Below are positions 32,380-43,449 of a stretch of DNA of 64,000 bases, in pieces (within the stretch, counting starts at the first letter, position 1; each line of letters opens with the position of its first letter). The translations under genes were made by a program, and so were the position numbers. Origin of the DNA: Microglena sp. YARC (Eukaryota; Chlorophyta; Chlorophyceae; Chlamydomonadales; Chlamydomonadaceae); assembly GCA_022414725.1 (NCBI GenBank), contig CM039464.1, forward strand, positions 58,899,136-58,963,135. Direction: 5' to 3'. The notes beneath the pieces are model-generated. The model did no database searches. It was given only the letters and a program-made list of their open reading frames with translations, and had not been told where the DNA came from.

Positions 32380-32761
32380 CTCCACCTATGACACAGGTGA
32401 CATACAATAGTACTACTCCACCTATGGCACTGGTGACATAGAACTATATGTAACAAATAAAAAAAAAAAAATCAAAGAACTCCGAAAAATAAAAATCGAG
32501 AGAAACTTCAAATGAAACCCGAAGGGTGTAAGGGAAGGTATGAAGCAAGGCAAAGAACCAAAATTTGCCAAGTGGATATAAGAGGACAACTAAATATCAA
32601 AGTCGGGTAACAACGGTATAGAAAACCCGATCCGGGAATAGGAACCTAATGCCAATCAATGATAACTTAAAGAAACTCTAAATGTAACCAAAAATTCCAG
32701 AATACATGTAACCAAAATTCTAGAATACATGTAACCAAAAAATTGGTTTAAGGAGAAGCAG
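32380..32761 (-). other. Copia-2 3' untranslated region with polypurine tract
   Basis: Read on -, the sequence ends CATAGGTGGAG just before the LTR, with an earlier near-copy at about 32411-32425. A direct repeat with TTTTGGTTACATG lies at 32693-32742. An A run (32459-32470, T on -) matches the T run in Copia-1. Confidence 0.75.
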
Positions 32762-33298
32762 TCATTCCAAACATGCGAATGAAACGCCAGAACACCATAG
32801 GATCAAGGGCTTGGTGAAGGGGTCAGCACAGTTGTCCTTAGTGTTAACATAGGCAACATCCACCTGGCCATCCTCCACCAGCTCCTGGATATAGTGATGG
32901 ATGACATCAATGTGCTTGTTGCGAGGGAGCAGCTGACAGTCATTGGCCCAGCTCAAGGACCCCAAGTTGTCACCCTGAATGGTGACCAGGTCACAAGGCA
33001 GCCCTAGATCAATTCTCAACTTTTTCAACCATTGCACCTCCCTGGCAGTCTGAGACAGGGCCTGATACTCAGCCTCACTGGAGCTAACAGCAACAGTGGG
33101 TTGCCTTTTGCTCATCCAGTTCACAAGGCAGCCTCCAGCAAGCACAGCATAGCCAGTCTGAGATCTCCTGTCAGACCCATCATCAGCAAAGGATGAGTCA
33201 CTAAAGACAGTAAAAGAGAAACCAGGGCTGTGAGTGTAAGTGAGGCCCAGATGGAATGTTCTCTCAAATACAAAAGCAAGCGCTTGGCTGCAGCCCAC
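32762..33298 (-). pseudogene. pol: Copia-2 RNase H frame
   Basis: FSDSSFADD, SSSEAEYQALS, QGDNLGSLSWAND and NKHIDVIHHYI mark RNase H. The frame is displaced from the main Pol ORF by small indels near 33245-33265. It shifts again near 32805, where three C replace the four C of Copia-1, so the conserved MLGMTASS-like end is lost. Confidence 0.85.
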
Positions 33299-36200
33299 AG
33301 GGGGGCAGTGGGTTGAGCAGAAAACCTGGACAGGTAGCTAACAGCAAAAGAAATATCAGGCCTTGTGCAGGTAGCCAGGTACAGCAAAGCCCCCACAAGA
33401 GAGAGGTACTGGCTATTAGAGGCCAGAGGTTCTCCAGGAGGATCAGTGACAGTGCACTTGGACATGGGAACTGAAAACTTGGGCTTGGTAGCAGCAGTGA
33501 GACCAAACTGCTCCACCAGCTCAACAATGTAGGAGTGCTGGGAGAGGTCGATCTTAACACACCTGCCGTCAGAATCAAGTGTACAAGTCATGTCCAATGA
33601 AAGGAACTGGACAGGTACACCCATTTCCTTGACTTCCCACCCAGCTGCTTCCATAGCCTTGATCAGCAAGGCATACCTATGCAGCTCACTAAAAGCACAG
33701 ATAAAGTCATCCACATAGGTCAGGACATAGCTCCACCCACCAGTAGAATCCCTCCTGAAATACAGAGCAGGTTCAGCTTTGCACATGGTAAAACCGTGGG
33801 CAACCAAAACCTGCTTTACATCTTTGCTCCAAGCCCTGGGTGCCTGCTTCAAACCATAAAGAGATTTAATTAGCTTGCACACAAGGGGAACATTGTCAGG
33901 ACCAAGTTCATGAAAGCCCTCAGGCTGGTAACAGAACAGGTCCAGACCAGGTTCCAGCTTGGCATTCAAGAATGCAGTCTTGATGTCCAGCTGCCTCACA
34001 AACATTTTTCTATGAGTGATGGCAGCAAGGAGCACACGAAGACCTGCTTTAGAGGAGACGGGGGCATATACATCATGGTAGTCCAGCCCAGGACGTTGCA
34101 GAAAACCACGAACTACAAAACGAGCTTTAAAACGCAAAGAACCATCAGCCCCATGTTTCTTGACAAATAACCATCTGCCAGATAGAATCCTCTGCCTAGG
34201 AGGCTGTGGAGTGAGGACCCAAGTGCCATGAGCATGGAGGGAGGCCATCTCATCCTTCATAGCCTGCAGCCAGAGATCTCTGTCAGGGTTGGTAGGTAAC
34301 ATTGCAGCTTTATAAGAGAGTTCAGTAGAAGTAGAAATAAAAGCCCCCACGTACAAGCAGTGTACTTGTACATGGGCAGCGGGGATATCAGCAGTATCAG
34401 CAGTAACCGGTAATAAAGCCCCCAGCGCAGCACTCATGCGTGGTTGGACAAGGCCGGCCTCCTTTGCCTCTAAATCGTCGAAGCCTGGGTACACTGGAAC
34501 ACCCCAGTCATACGCAGTATCTGACCCGGACCAGTGTTCGAGGTCATCACTCACATCATCTGTGACGGCCACATCGTCGCAATGCCTGGTCCGGTATAAA
34601 CCACCAGGTATAGCAGGGGGTGAAGTGATCAACAACTCCCGCGAGCTATCCGAATAGGTGGACGGGGGGTGGCGACTAGTGGGCAGTGGACCTGTACTAG
34701 GTTCCACTATGACCCGAGGCTGTCCTAATCCTACGACTTCACCGACGAAACGTGGCGCAGAGGAAGGCCCGGCGACCCCCTGAGATTCGAATAAATTAGA
34801 GCTTGAAGGAACATCAGACTCCCCCTGGCCCAATGCCGCCGCACGCGATACAGCACCATCATTACCTGGCCTGGGACGCATCGTCATCCCATGACCAGTA
34901 AAGCGGTCAACAATCGGGGTTGGTAAAGGGCCCAGGACATTGTCAGTAGTATCAAGCCCTTTACCGATGATAGCGGCAGGGGTGCGAGAAAAATACTGAG
35001 ATCCATCATAGGGAAAGAGCCCAGGGATACAGTTATAGCTAAACTGTTCATAGAAGAGCACATCACGACTCTCTACCACCTGGCGCAACTTCGGAACCCA
35101 AACAAAATAACCCTTACTCACCAGAGAATACCCAACCAGTCTACCAGATAACGCCCTTTCGTCTAGCTTATTGCGTTTCTTCCCATTCACTAAGGTAACA
35201 TAGCATGGGCACCCGAACACGCGCAATAACGATACATCAGGTAGAACCCCAAAGAACAACTCATAAGGAGTCTTGTCACCCTGATTAGGCAGCCGGTTGC
35301 GTAGGTAACACGCGGCGAGGAAGGCATAGGGCCAGAAGGACTTAGTGAGCTTAGACTCCAAGTGAATGCTCCTAGCTACGTTCTGAAGGACCCCATTGTA
35401 CCGTTCCACAGTCGCATTCTGCTGAGCAGTGTAAGCCATGGACAATTCATGCACAGCACCAACCGATTCTAACCAATCCTCGAACCACTTCACTATAAAT
35501 TCCTTAGCCCTGTCAGACCTAAGACACTTGAAAACAAATCCATGCAGCTGAGTCATCCATCTGAGGATGGTAGTTTGAACTGCTAAGGGAGCTTCATCCC
35601 TGGTTCTCAAGCACAAGACCTCAGCATAGCCAGAGTATTGGTCAGTGAGACACAGAACATAAAACTCCCCACGCAAGCCCCTAATATTAAATGGCCCCAT
35701 GATGTCCAAGTGAAGGCGTTGTAATGGGGCACGGATCCTAGTTTTGCTTTCTTTAGGAAAAGGAATACGTTTTCCCTTTGCCTTCTGACAAGCATCACAT
35801 GGGATCTTAGACAGTCTTTGCACCTGTTGGAGAGTGAGGGGTAAGTTCTGAACCAAACCCTTCCTTACAAGGTTGTGCATGGCATCATAGCCAGGGTGAC
35901 CCAGCCGCCTATGCCACAACCATTCAGGAGTGGTAGGGATCACAACTCCACCATCCTCATCAACATCAAGAGCAAAAGCTGGATAATCTTCAGCACCATA
36001 CAAACGGCCACGAGGGGTGTGACAAGGCCTACATGCAAACTTGTACACACCATCACTGGAGGCAGGGAAAGAATACAGAACAGAAGAGCCCTGTGTGGCA
36101 GTACAACTAAGACTATCAAAAGAAATCTTGCAGTTGTGAGCATGGGCAACAGCATTTACTGACATGAGGTTCACCGGACAGTGTGGGATGTAGAGAACAT

Positions 36201-36456
36201 TGGTTAAAGTGATTGGTGTTGGTAACCAATCACTACATAACACAATAGAACCCTGACCCACAGACCGTTGAACCACACCATCACCAAATTTAACTGCTGG
36301 CCCAGTCTCAGAAGCATGAAACACAGTGAACAAAGACATATCACCTGTGATTGACATCCCAGCTCCAGAATCAACATGCCAGACACCCTCAGACAGGCTC
36401 GGGCTGCAGACATTTGAAAATTTCGCAGTGCAAGAGAAAAGGACAGAGCGTACCTC
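33121..36456 (-). CDS. pol: Copia-2 Pol: protease, integrase, reverse transcriptase
   Basis: This is the longest open frame of the window (over 1078 codons from 36357, in frame back to the UAG at 36457). In order: protease WHVDSGAGMS; zinc region (WHRRLGHPGYDAMH, PCDACQKAK); integrase triad in HLDIMGP, RSDRAKEF and NATVERYNG; a linker of about 200 residues; RT with QLDIKTAFLNAKLE, SLYGLKQAPRAW and YVDDFI. It ends RLLLYLREH before the RNase H frame shift. The protein would cleave the polyprotein, reverse transcribe and integrate. No upstream ATG is needed if it is made by readthrough of the gag UAG. Confidence 0.93.
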   Translation of the reverse strand, partial: EVRSVLFSCTAKFSNVCSPSLSEGVWHVDSGAGMSITGDMSLFTVFHASETGPAVKFGDGVVQRSVGQGSIVLCSDWLPTPITLTNVLYIPHCPVNLMSVNAVAHAHNCKISFDSLSCTATQGSSVLYSFPASSDGVYKFACRPCHTPRGRLYGAEDYPAFALDVDEDGGVVIPTTPEWLWHRRLGHPGYDAMHNLVRKGLVQNLPLTLQQVQRLSKIPCDACQKAKGKRIPFPKESKTRIRAPLQRLHLDIMGPFNIRGLRGEFYVLCLTDQYSGYAEVLCLRTRDEAPLAVQTTILRWMTQLHGFVFKCLRSDRAKEFIVKWFEDWLESVGAVHELSMAYTAQQNATVERYNGVLQNVARSIHLESKLTKSFWPYAFLAACYLRNRLPNQGDKTPYELFFGVLPDVSLLRVFGCPCYVTLVNGKKRNKLDERALSGRLVGYSLVSKGYFVWVPKLRQVVESRDVLFYEQFSYNCIPGLFPYDGSQYFSRTPAAIIGKGLDTTDNVLGPLPTPIVDRFTGHGMTMRPRPGNDGAVSRAAALGQGESDVPSSSNLFESQGVAGPSSAPRFVGEVVGLGQPRVIVEPSTGPLPTSRHPPSTYSDSSRELLITSPPAIPGGLYRTRHCDDVAVTDDVSDDLEHWSGSDTAYDWGVPVYPGFDDLEAKEAGLVQPRMSAALGALLPVTADTADIPAAHVQVHCLYVGAFISTSTELSYKAAMLPTNPDRDLWLQAMKDEMASLHAHGTWVLTPQPPRQRILSGRWLFVKKHGADGSLRFKARFVVRGFLQRPGLDYHDVYAPVSSKAGLRVLLAAITHRKMFVRQLDIKTAFLNAKLEPGLDLFCYQPEGFHELGPDNVPLVCKLIKSLYGLKQAPRAWSKDVKQVLVAHGFTMCKAEPALYFRRDSTGGWSYVLTYVDDFICAFSELHRYALLIKAMEAAGWEVKEMGVPVQFLSLDMTCTLDSDGRCVKIDLSQHSYIVELVEQFGLTAATKPKFSVPMSKCTVTDPPGEPLASNSQYLSLVGALLYLATCTRPDISFAVSYLSRFSAQPTAPLWAAAKRLLLYLREHSIWASLTLTALVSLLLSLVTHPLLMMGLTGDLRLAMLCLLEAAL

Positions 36457-36462
36457 CTATTT
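36450..36462 (-). promoter_or_regulatory. Copia-2 gag-pol UAG, candidate readthrough site
   Basis: On - the context is AAA TAG GAG GTA CGC, and Pol follows in the same frame. It matches Copia-1 at 2389-2401 although flanking sequence has diverged. Confidence 0.55.
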
Positions 36463-38614
36463 CTTGTCCAAAGCATACCCATCAATCTGAGCCTGCAAGG
36501 AGGCCAGCTGCCGCGGAGTAAGCACACCTGGAAGGGCCAAGGCCATGGGCACCGGATTGGTAACCGGTGCACCAGGCTTGGTCTTACGCAGGTGCGGATG
36601 CTTCGTGAAACAGCGATCCTCCGAGTGGGTCGTCTTGCTGAGGCATGGGCCCCAAGTGCAATCCAGACGTCGCTTGTTGGAACCAGAACCCTGAGAACCA
36701 GATCCCTGCCCACGCTGAAACGCAGCATTGGCAGGAACCTGGGGAGCGTCCCGGGACCAACCAGGATGCCTGGAGTCGGACCTGGGGAGAGCAATGTTCA
36801 AAAATGTCGAGAGACCGATATGCCTCCAGACAAGACCAGTAATCTACAGTCTGTCTGTTAGCCAACATCATACCGTACTGGATCCGCAGCGATTCAAATC
36901 GGATCAAACGGATCCCATTCACAATGGTTTCCATGGCGTGGCGCTGAGTGACAGGATGTCCAGCACTGCGGAGGTCAGTGCACAGACTGCGAACCATGCG
37001 AAAGAAATCATCGACACGGTCAGAAGGGCCCATGTGCGCATTATGAAGTTCGATACGCATGAGAGGGACTCTAGAGGCAAGGGCATCAGACTGCGTCTTC
37101 CGGATATCCAAAAGGATATCCCGAGGGGTGGCAAAGTCCTGGTATACCTTGACCATATCGTCCTCCATGTTCGCGAGCATCATAGTTAAACACATGAACT
37201 CCTGACGTTCGAGAGGCAGTGCACTGAACCCCAACAGTGCAGGATCAAACCGAGACTCACCATGAATGAGGGTATTAGACCCAGCTCCAATCGCAGAAGG
37301 GACAGGAGCCAAGGACCTACGAATGTCCATGAAATACTCCGCAGCAAGACCAGCGTCAAGAGCGCGCTGGTCGTCTATGTTCCTAATCACAGGAATGGAC
37401 CTCGCAACACTCATAAGCAGCTCGAAATCTGGGCTAACAGGACACAGAGGGACAGGCACTCGCACAAACTGATAACCAAGCTTCTCGTGATCACTACGCC
37501 TCGTACCACCAAAGGAAACACCATGATCTGGGGGATACAGAATCCCAGAAGTGACTGGACCAAGAAAAGAACGACACCTGGTACCAAGCTCAGAGAAAGC
37601 CATCACTCGGCGATGCCTCAGCTTCACACTAACATTTGCCATTGTAGCCTGCATATCCATCCGACCGTACAAAGAGCGGTTCAAGGACTCACCATCCCGT
37701 CGATCCTGGTTGATCAGCCGGTAGTCCCGCAAGTTAAAAGTCGGAGGAGATCCACCAGTGAGCAGATGCTCCCAAGATTCGCATGACCGCGTATATAGCA
37801 TAGGAGGAGGGCCAGGGGCAGGAGGCAGCTCCACCGGCGGAGGCGGAGGGGGTTCCAGGGAGGCACCAGCAGCAGAGGTGCGTGCAGAGGAAACAGCAGC
37901 CTCGCGAGAGCGAGTGTGGTAGCCAGGGAGGCCACGCTCCATGGGGGCAGATGCAGAGGAAAAAGAAGCAAAGCCCTTCAAGAAAGTGGGCTTAGCCACC
38001 TCCGGGTAAGCCGGGGGAACAGGCTCAAAGGGAGGCGCCGACGAAGGCTGAGGCTGATACACAGGCGAAAGCTCTCGATTAGGCATCTGCTGATCAGCAG
38101 GCTCATACACCGGCGAAACAGCGGAAGTCTCAAAGACACGAGTGGCAGCAGCAGATGGGGTCACGCCACCGAAGTCAGCACTCGTAGCACTCTTCAAGTC
38201 CTCCTCATCATCAGTAGTAGTAGAGTAGTCTTCATCATAATTGAAAGGGACGAAAGGAGGCTGCGGGTCTGATGCACAACGGATGATCTGTGTCTGTACA
38301 CAACACAGCTTCATCAGGACATCCTCAACATCAGAGGAAAGGCGTCGAACATTGAGAGAAGGAACCGTAAAGTTGGAGGATTGACCGGGGGGGGTTACTT
38401 CCTTGATGGCGGAAGGATCCTCCTCTCCGGCAGCAGAGGCCGCTGGCGCACAGTCGTCTAGCCAATCCAGAGGAACCTTCACCCCCGTTGGGAGGATTCG
38501 GTCGCATCCATTGCTCACAATGACACTGCGGATCCCACGAGCCCATGAAACACCATTAAGTTTGGTAAGTTTCACAAAGCCGGCAGGAGGCCCTCGCGGA
38601 AGTTGCATTATCAA
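36457..38614 (-). pseudogene. gag: Copia-2 Gag, one frame shift before the zinc knuckle
   Basis: The 676-codon frame (38614-36584) has the N-terminal block, acidic and polyproline linker and UBN2-like helical region of Copia-1 Gag. Near 36795, where Copia-1 has GACATTCTGAAC, this copy has GACATTTTTGAAC. The extra base shifts frame, so the zinc-knuckle segment (C-x4-C...H-x4-C, with LDCTWGPCLSKTTHSEDRC) lies in the frame 36801-36457. With the shift, nucleocapsid and Pol would not be made from this frame. The extra T sits in a run of five, so a sequencing or assembly error is possible. Confidence 0.87.
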
Positions 38615-38629
38615 AGCAGTGGTAGTGAT

Positions 38630-38645
38630 GAGGAGCCCAGTAACC
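38630..38645 (-). promoter_or_regulatory. Copia-2 primer binding site
   Basis: On - GGTTACTGGGCTCC directly follows the LTR end GCTGATA. See Copia-1 for the half-tRNA interpretation. Confidence 0.45.
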
Positions 38646-38969
38646 TATCAGCTTGAAATCACTCCGGTAGAGTGGACAGTAGATTAAAGCAGCGGAACAG
38701 ACGCACCAATCTATACACGGAGACAAGGATAACGTTACAGACACAGGAGACCCATAAAGGGGCACCTGTGGTGAAAGGAGGCGGTAGACAGGAACCTAAC
38801 AGGGTACAGATCAGACCGGAGACGTAGGTGACAGGAAGCTGCCACTGAGTCATCTCAAGATGACTCAGTCCCACGGGAAGCTGGCTCAGGAGAGCCGATA
38901 GTTCTAAGGGAGTACATAAGTAGTCACCAAGTCATAAAACGCGTGAGAGCACCGCTATACATGCTGATA
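38646..38969 (-). repeat. Copia-2 5' LTR, 324 bp
   Basis: Same length as 32056-32379, and I see no difference along it. Flanked outside by GTGAC. Confidence 0.95.
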
Positions 38970-39657
38970 GTGACCCGCCGCAAAAAGTGGGTCAGACGCG
39001 TAACCCTCCAAGATCCTATCCATGATGGATTTGATTGGCGGAGGTGAATCCGGAATTTGTTTCTTTGAACGAACACGAGGCTGCTTGGTGACGGACAGCG
39101 AGTACACCATGAGGTGGAGCAAAAGATCGTGGTCGCCTGGTGTGGACAAGTTAGGATTACGGCTGATCGGATCCGCAATGTTATTACGGCCTGCCCTATA
39201 CTCCCTATGTATAATGGAATGGCGTGAGAGTCTCTTGCCAACGTCCCATACGGCGAGAGAGGACACTTTTGGTATCGAAGTAGGTAAGAGGGTTATGGTC
39301 CGTGACCAAAGTCATCCGGGAACCCTCCAAATGACAACGCCATGCAGTCAACGCACGGACGATACCTATCATTTCCTGTTCCGACACAGTATAGTTCTTC
39401 TCAGCAGGGATGTACTTCTTGCTAGAGTACGCGACAGGGTGTTTATCCTGTAGTAAAACCGCGCCTGTGCCCAACAGAGAAGCGTCGGAAATAACCTCGA
39501 AGGGCTTGTCAAAATCAGGGAGCATAAGAACTGGGGCGGAAGTCAAAGCCGTTTTTAATCCGTCGAAAGCGGAAGAATGGGCCGTTGTCCATTTATCTCC
39601 AAAATCGCCTTTGAGTTTCGTAAGGTCCGAAAGAGGAGCTGCCCTGGACGAATATGT
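38970..39657 (-). pseudogene. Chromo-A RT end and RNase H
   Basis: On - the frame starts abruptly in the RT-RNase H connection (YSSRAAPLSDLTKLKGDF), then RNase H: VISDASLLGTGAVLLQDKH and MTLVTDHNPLTYFDTK. A one-base insertion near 39223 turns the conserved TWEYRAG into a stop. The next frame continues with HREYRAGRNNIADPISRN and ends at the Copia-2 insertion. The upstream part of pol is missing where the Chromo-B LTR begins. Confidence 0.85.
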
Positions 39658-40002
39658 AACAGCTCAGGATGCTCCTAGCAGCTTGAGGGGTAAATCTAGT
39701 GGAACGTGCTACGTGATGTGTGATTACGTGTATGTCGATATGGGTAAGCTAGTAGAACAGGTGGATGGGTTACCTAGGTAGGGATGTTGAGTAGCTTGGA
39801 AGGAGCGTCTTCGTGGGAGTAGTAGAAGGGTTCATTCCGAGTAGCTTGTGTCTATGTGTTCAACGTGCGCGTTGAGAGCGATGAGGCAGTACATGGGTAT
39901 GGTACTGTATCATGTGCGTTCATCACGTGGCTTACGGGTACGGTGTACCCGTATGCCTTGCTGGACGCCCAGAGTACCCGTGAAGGGTTCTGTACCGTTA
40001 CA
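39658..40002 (-). repeat. Chromo-B 3' LTR, 345 bp
   Basis: Read on - it begins TGTAACGGTACAGAACCC and ends GAGCTGTTACA. The polypurine GAGGGGGGGGAG precedes it (40003-40014). Confidence 0.85.
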
Positions 40003-40149
40003 CTCCCCCCCCTCATGAAGAGATGCGGACCCCGCATCTTATCGTAATAAAGGTGGGATGAGAATACCAGTCGTCATCGTATTTATCGTGCTCAAAATAT
40101 ACTTGATGAAACAAGTTGGTTTTGGAGAGAACCATTTAACATCCCTTTT

Positions 40150-41886
40150 GAGTACTCCGAGTAAGACAGCTTTACAGATAAAGCAATCGTACCGCCGTGT
40201 CGTACGCGTCAAGTGCGATGGTTGGGTGATGGGCCCGTTTTTTTGACGTACGTCGGGACGCAATGGGAGTAACACGGGAATTCCATGCATCGACGGCGTG
40301 AGGAGCAGTATTCTTGACCGCCTTGGCGAGTTCCCAAGTGTCTTGCTCAATACCGAAGTCTTGCCATCGGACCAAGTATTCGAGTCGTCGTTTGTTGGAT
40401 AGATGTGCCGATGACACGCGATTTTTCGTGCATGATGCATTGGATATTCCAAACCGGAGCTCCGTCGGAGTCGAATTCTAGCGGTTGTCCAACATGGACA
40501 ACGCCATCAGAGCGCCAGTGCTTTATCAATCCCACGTGAAACACGGGATGGATGCGCATCATTTTAGGCAAGGCTAATCGGCACGCCGTGACTTGGCAGA
40601 CAACTCCTGTTTGCTCGTCGCGTGGACCAATGCATTCTGTGATCGTATAAGGGCCAACAAAACGAGGTGTACATTTTGTTTTACCCGTTGCTTTGAACTT
40701 CATATTGCGGGAGGACAGGAGAACCTTATCACCAAGCTTGAAGAAAACCTCCGTTCGGCGTTTATCGTAATGGGATTTCTGCCGATCTTGAGCAGATTGC
40801 ATGCATGCCTTGCATTGATCTTGACGTTCAATGTAATCGGCCCACTTGTTGGCAGCCGGACATTTCGATTAGACTTCCGCCTTGAGGGGCGTCGTAGGGT
40901 CGTAGCCAATATACGCCCGAAAGGGGTTGTTCTGAATGGACTCTTGGTAGGAATTGTTTATCGCAAATTCCACCAATGCCAGGGATTTATCCCAATCGTC
41001 ATGGTATGGACCCACGTAGTGACGAATCATGTCCTCGATTACCCGGTTCATTTGTCAGTCTGACCGTCAGTCTGCGGATGGAACGCTGTCGAAAATGCCT
41101 GCCGCGTGCCCATGAAACGATTGAGAGCTACGCCGAAATGGCCTGTGAATCGCGTGTCGCGATCACTTAGGAGTTTCTTTGGGATACCATGATATCGGAT
41201 AACACGATTGAGGTATAGGGAAGCGAATTCCTCTGCGTTAATCGTAGTATGACAAGGTTCGACATGAACCATTTTAGACAATTTGTCTACGAAAACAGCG
41301 ATGGCATCATGGCCAGACGTTGTAGGCGGAAGCGCCGTAATGAGGTCTGTGGAGACGCTCTCCCAGAATTTCTCAGGAATCTCCACGGGAACCATGGTAC
41401 CGTTCGGCTTCGCATTACCTGGTTTGTTCGTTTGGCACTTATGGCACTGCTGGACGAAGGCAGTCACGTCTGCCGTGACTTTTGCCCAAGTAAAAGTGCG
41501 TGTGACAAGTTCTAACGTCTTCGTGCGACCGCAATGGCCCATGTATACCGGGTCGTGGGCTTCGCGGATAATATCCAGGCAAAGTGCAGCGTCCAGTGGT
41601 ACACATAAAAATTCGCGTCCGTACTTGTTCTTCTTGAACTAGTACCCATTTCTGGAAAATTATCACGGAGGCGCTTGCAGCCTGGCGTGAAGTTTGAGTC
41701 CGTTTTGTACCCTGCTAGAATTCTATCCATGATAGATAAAGAGGAGGGAGCCGATGCCAAGGGCATCGGACGCCTGCGTCGTCGCGTTTCTTTGACCGGA
41801 ACCGAAGGGGCGGGTAGTACTGTCGGTGGTCGGGGTAGTATATCAACGACCGTGGGGCCGACCGCAATAGGACGTTGCTTTTTCGA
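40150..41886 (-). pseudogene. Chromo-B integrase and chromodomain
   Basis: Read on -: zinc region with CHKCQTNKPG; core motifs STDLITALPP, LLSDRDTRFTGHF and HPQTDGQT, where a one-base loss near 41055 gives a stop before NRVIEDMIRHYVGPYHDD. Then come a GPY-type region (VGPYTITECIGP) and a chromodomain (EYLVRWQDFGIEQDTWE) in another frame, ending in a basic tail. At least three frame changes (near 41650, 41050 and 40415) make it non-functional. Its intact chromodomain is the reference for the site disrupted in Chromo-A. Confidence 0.85.
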
Positions 41887-43449
41887 TCAAGGACGGCATT
41901 CGCTGACCAAGAGAGAGAACACCAACAGCTGGTGCGCAACGGCGACGTCGGCGGGGGCGGAGAGGTTGGGGTTGCGACTGACTGGGTCTGCCATATTATT
42001 GCGACCTGCGCGATACTCCCAAGTATAACTAAAAGGCGCAAGGTCCTCTTGCCATCGTCCCATGCGACGCGAAAGGACCGCCTTGGTATCAAAGTACGTG
42101 AGCGGATTGTGGTCTGTGACCAATGTCATGTGTGAACCTTCGAGGTAGCATCGCCACTCGGTCAATGCGTGGACGATCGCCAGCATTTCCTGTTCCGTCG
42201 TAGTATAATTCAGCTCCGCTAGAATATACTTCTTGCTGGCGAAGGCGATGGGGTGTTTATCTTGTAAGAGCACCGCGCCTGTACCAAGTAAAGATGCGTC
42301 GGTAATGACTTCGAACGGTTTGCTGAAATCCGGAAGTGCGAGGACTGGGGCGGATAGCAAGGCTTCTTTGAGGCCTTCGAATGCGACAAGATGTTCATGT
42401 TTGAACATGGTGCCTAGCTCACCCTTGATGTAAGACAAGGTTTGAAGAGGGGCAGCGAGGGAAGAATATCCTTGAATAAACTTGCGAAAATAATTGCACA
42501 AACTGAGGAATGAGCCGATCTGTTTTGCCGTTTTCGGAGTTGGCCAGTCGCGGACTGTGCTAACCTTTTTCGGATCAACTTTAATTCCGTCGCGTCCAGT
42601 GTAACGACCCAGGAATTTAACTTCCGTTTTGTTGAATGAACATTTGGATAGCTTTGCGTAGAATTCGTTGTACTGGAGGACCTGGAGGACCGTGGCCAAG
42701 TTGTCCAAGTGTTCCGCCGGAGTGCATCCGTAAACCAAGATATCATCCAAGTAGACCAGGACGAACTTGTGCAAGTAGGGCGCGAATATCTGGTTCATGA
42801 CTGCTTGGAATGTGGACGGCGCGTTCGCCAAACCCATCCCAAGGACTTTAAATTCAAACTGACCCATCGGGGTAGTGAATGCAGTCTTCGGAGCGTCCCT
42901 GTCCGAAATTCGTATTTGGTAATAACCAGACGTGAGGTCTAGGGAACTAAACAAAGTAGCTCCACCTAGACGATCAATGGTCTCGTCAATGCGGGGAAGG
43001 AGATACCTATTTTTAATCGTAATGTTGTTGAGTGCCCGCCAATCGCAAACAACACGGTATCCCGTTCCACCCGGCTTCGCGATGATAATAATTGGCGCTC
43101 CGTACGGGGACGAGCTCGGGGCGATGAAGCCTTGTTGTAAAAGGTCGGAGACGTATTCTTCACAGAGCAGGGTTTCAGCCGGACTCATGCGACGATTCCT
43201 GCGATACGGAGCGTAAGCATTGTCTTGCGTTTTGATGACGTGAGGAATGACTCGATGGTTAGGAGTTCCCATTGGCAAATTGTTGAAGACTTTGCGATAT
43301 TTCCATAGGAGGGCGCGCAGATCGTTGGCTGAAATGAGCGTTTTATCGTCGTGGTCAAGGATGTTGTCATGGATCCAATTTTCGAAATCCATGCTAGCCA
43401 CTGGCGGACCAGGTAATGGTCCGTCGGACGGCAATAATTTTGTGAGCAA
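41887..43449 (-). CDS. Chromo-B reverse transcriptase and RNase H
   Basis: This 520-codon open frame is the best-preserved Gypsy domain here. RT motifs: YRVVCDWRALNNITIKNRY, LFSSLDLTSGYYQIRI, FEFKVLGMGLANAP and the catalytic FVLVYLDDILVYG. Connection: FLSLCNYFRKFIQGYS. RNase H: VITDASLLGTGAVLLQDKH, TEQEMLAIVHALTEWRCYL and LVTDHNPLTYFDT. It ends before integrase in a stop. The real protein would start in the protease frame upstream, which is displaced by a shift near 43460. Confidence 0.92.
   Translation of the reverse strand: MLTKLLPSDGPLPGPPVASMDFENWIHDNILDHDDKTLISANDLRALLWKYRKVFNNLPMGTPNHRVIPHVIKTQDNAYAPYRRNRRMSPAETLLCEEYVSDLLQQGFIAPSSSPYGAPIIIIAKPGGTGYRVVCDWRALNNITIKNRYLLPRIDETIDRLGGATLFSSLDLTSGYYQIRISDRDAPKTAFTTPMGQFEFKVLGMGLANAPSTFQAVMNQIFAPYLHKFVLVYLDDILVYGCTPAEHLDNLATVLQVLQYNEFYAKLSKCSFNKTEVKFLGRYTGRDGIKVDPKKVSTVRDWPTPKTAKQIGSFLSLCNYFRKFIQGYSSLAAPLQTLSYIKGELGTMFKHEHLVAFEGLKEALLSAPVLALPDFSKPFEVITDASLLGTGAVLLQDKHPIAFASKKYILAELNYTTTEQEMLAIVHALTEWRCYLEGSHMTLVTDHNPLTYFDTKAVLSRRMGRWQEDLAPFSYTWEYRAGRNNMADPVSRNPNLSAPADVAVAHQLLVFSLLVSECRP

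Larger units (their letters stand above)
32056..38969 (-). mobile_element. Copia-2: complete Ty1/Copia element, 6914 bp
   Basis: It is flanked by the 5-bp duplication GTGAC (32051-32055 and 38970-38974). The two 324-bp LTRs appear identical, so the insertion is very recent. Gag and Pol are present in the Copia-1 order. The insertion lies in Chromo-A between RNase H and integrase. Three frame shifts interrupt gag and the RNase H end. Confidence 0.96.
28163..39657 (-). mobile_element. Chromo-A: chromovirus (Ty3/Gypsy) interrupted by two insertions
   Basis: Read on -, the retained parts are RNase H (39657-38970), integrase with half the chromodomain (32055-30728), the rest of the chromodomain (28829-28690), a polypurine tract and the 3' LTR (28528-28163). 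A TA-target element (28832-30725) and Copia-2 (32056-38969) lie inside. Both removed sites reconstruct continuous coding sequence, so Chromo-A was largely open when hit. Everything upstream of the RT-RNase H connection is missing at the Chromo-B boundary. Confidence 0.88.
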
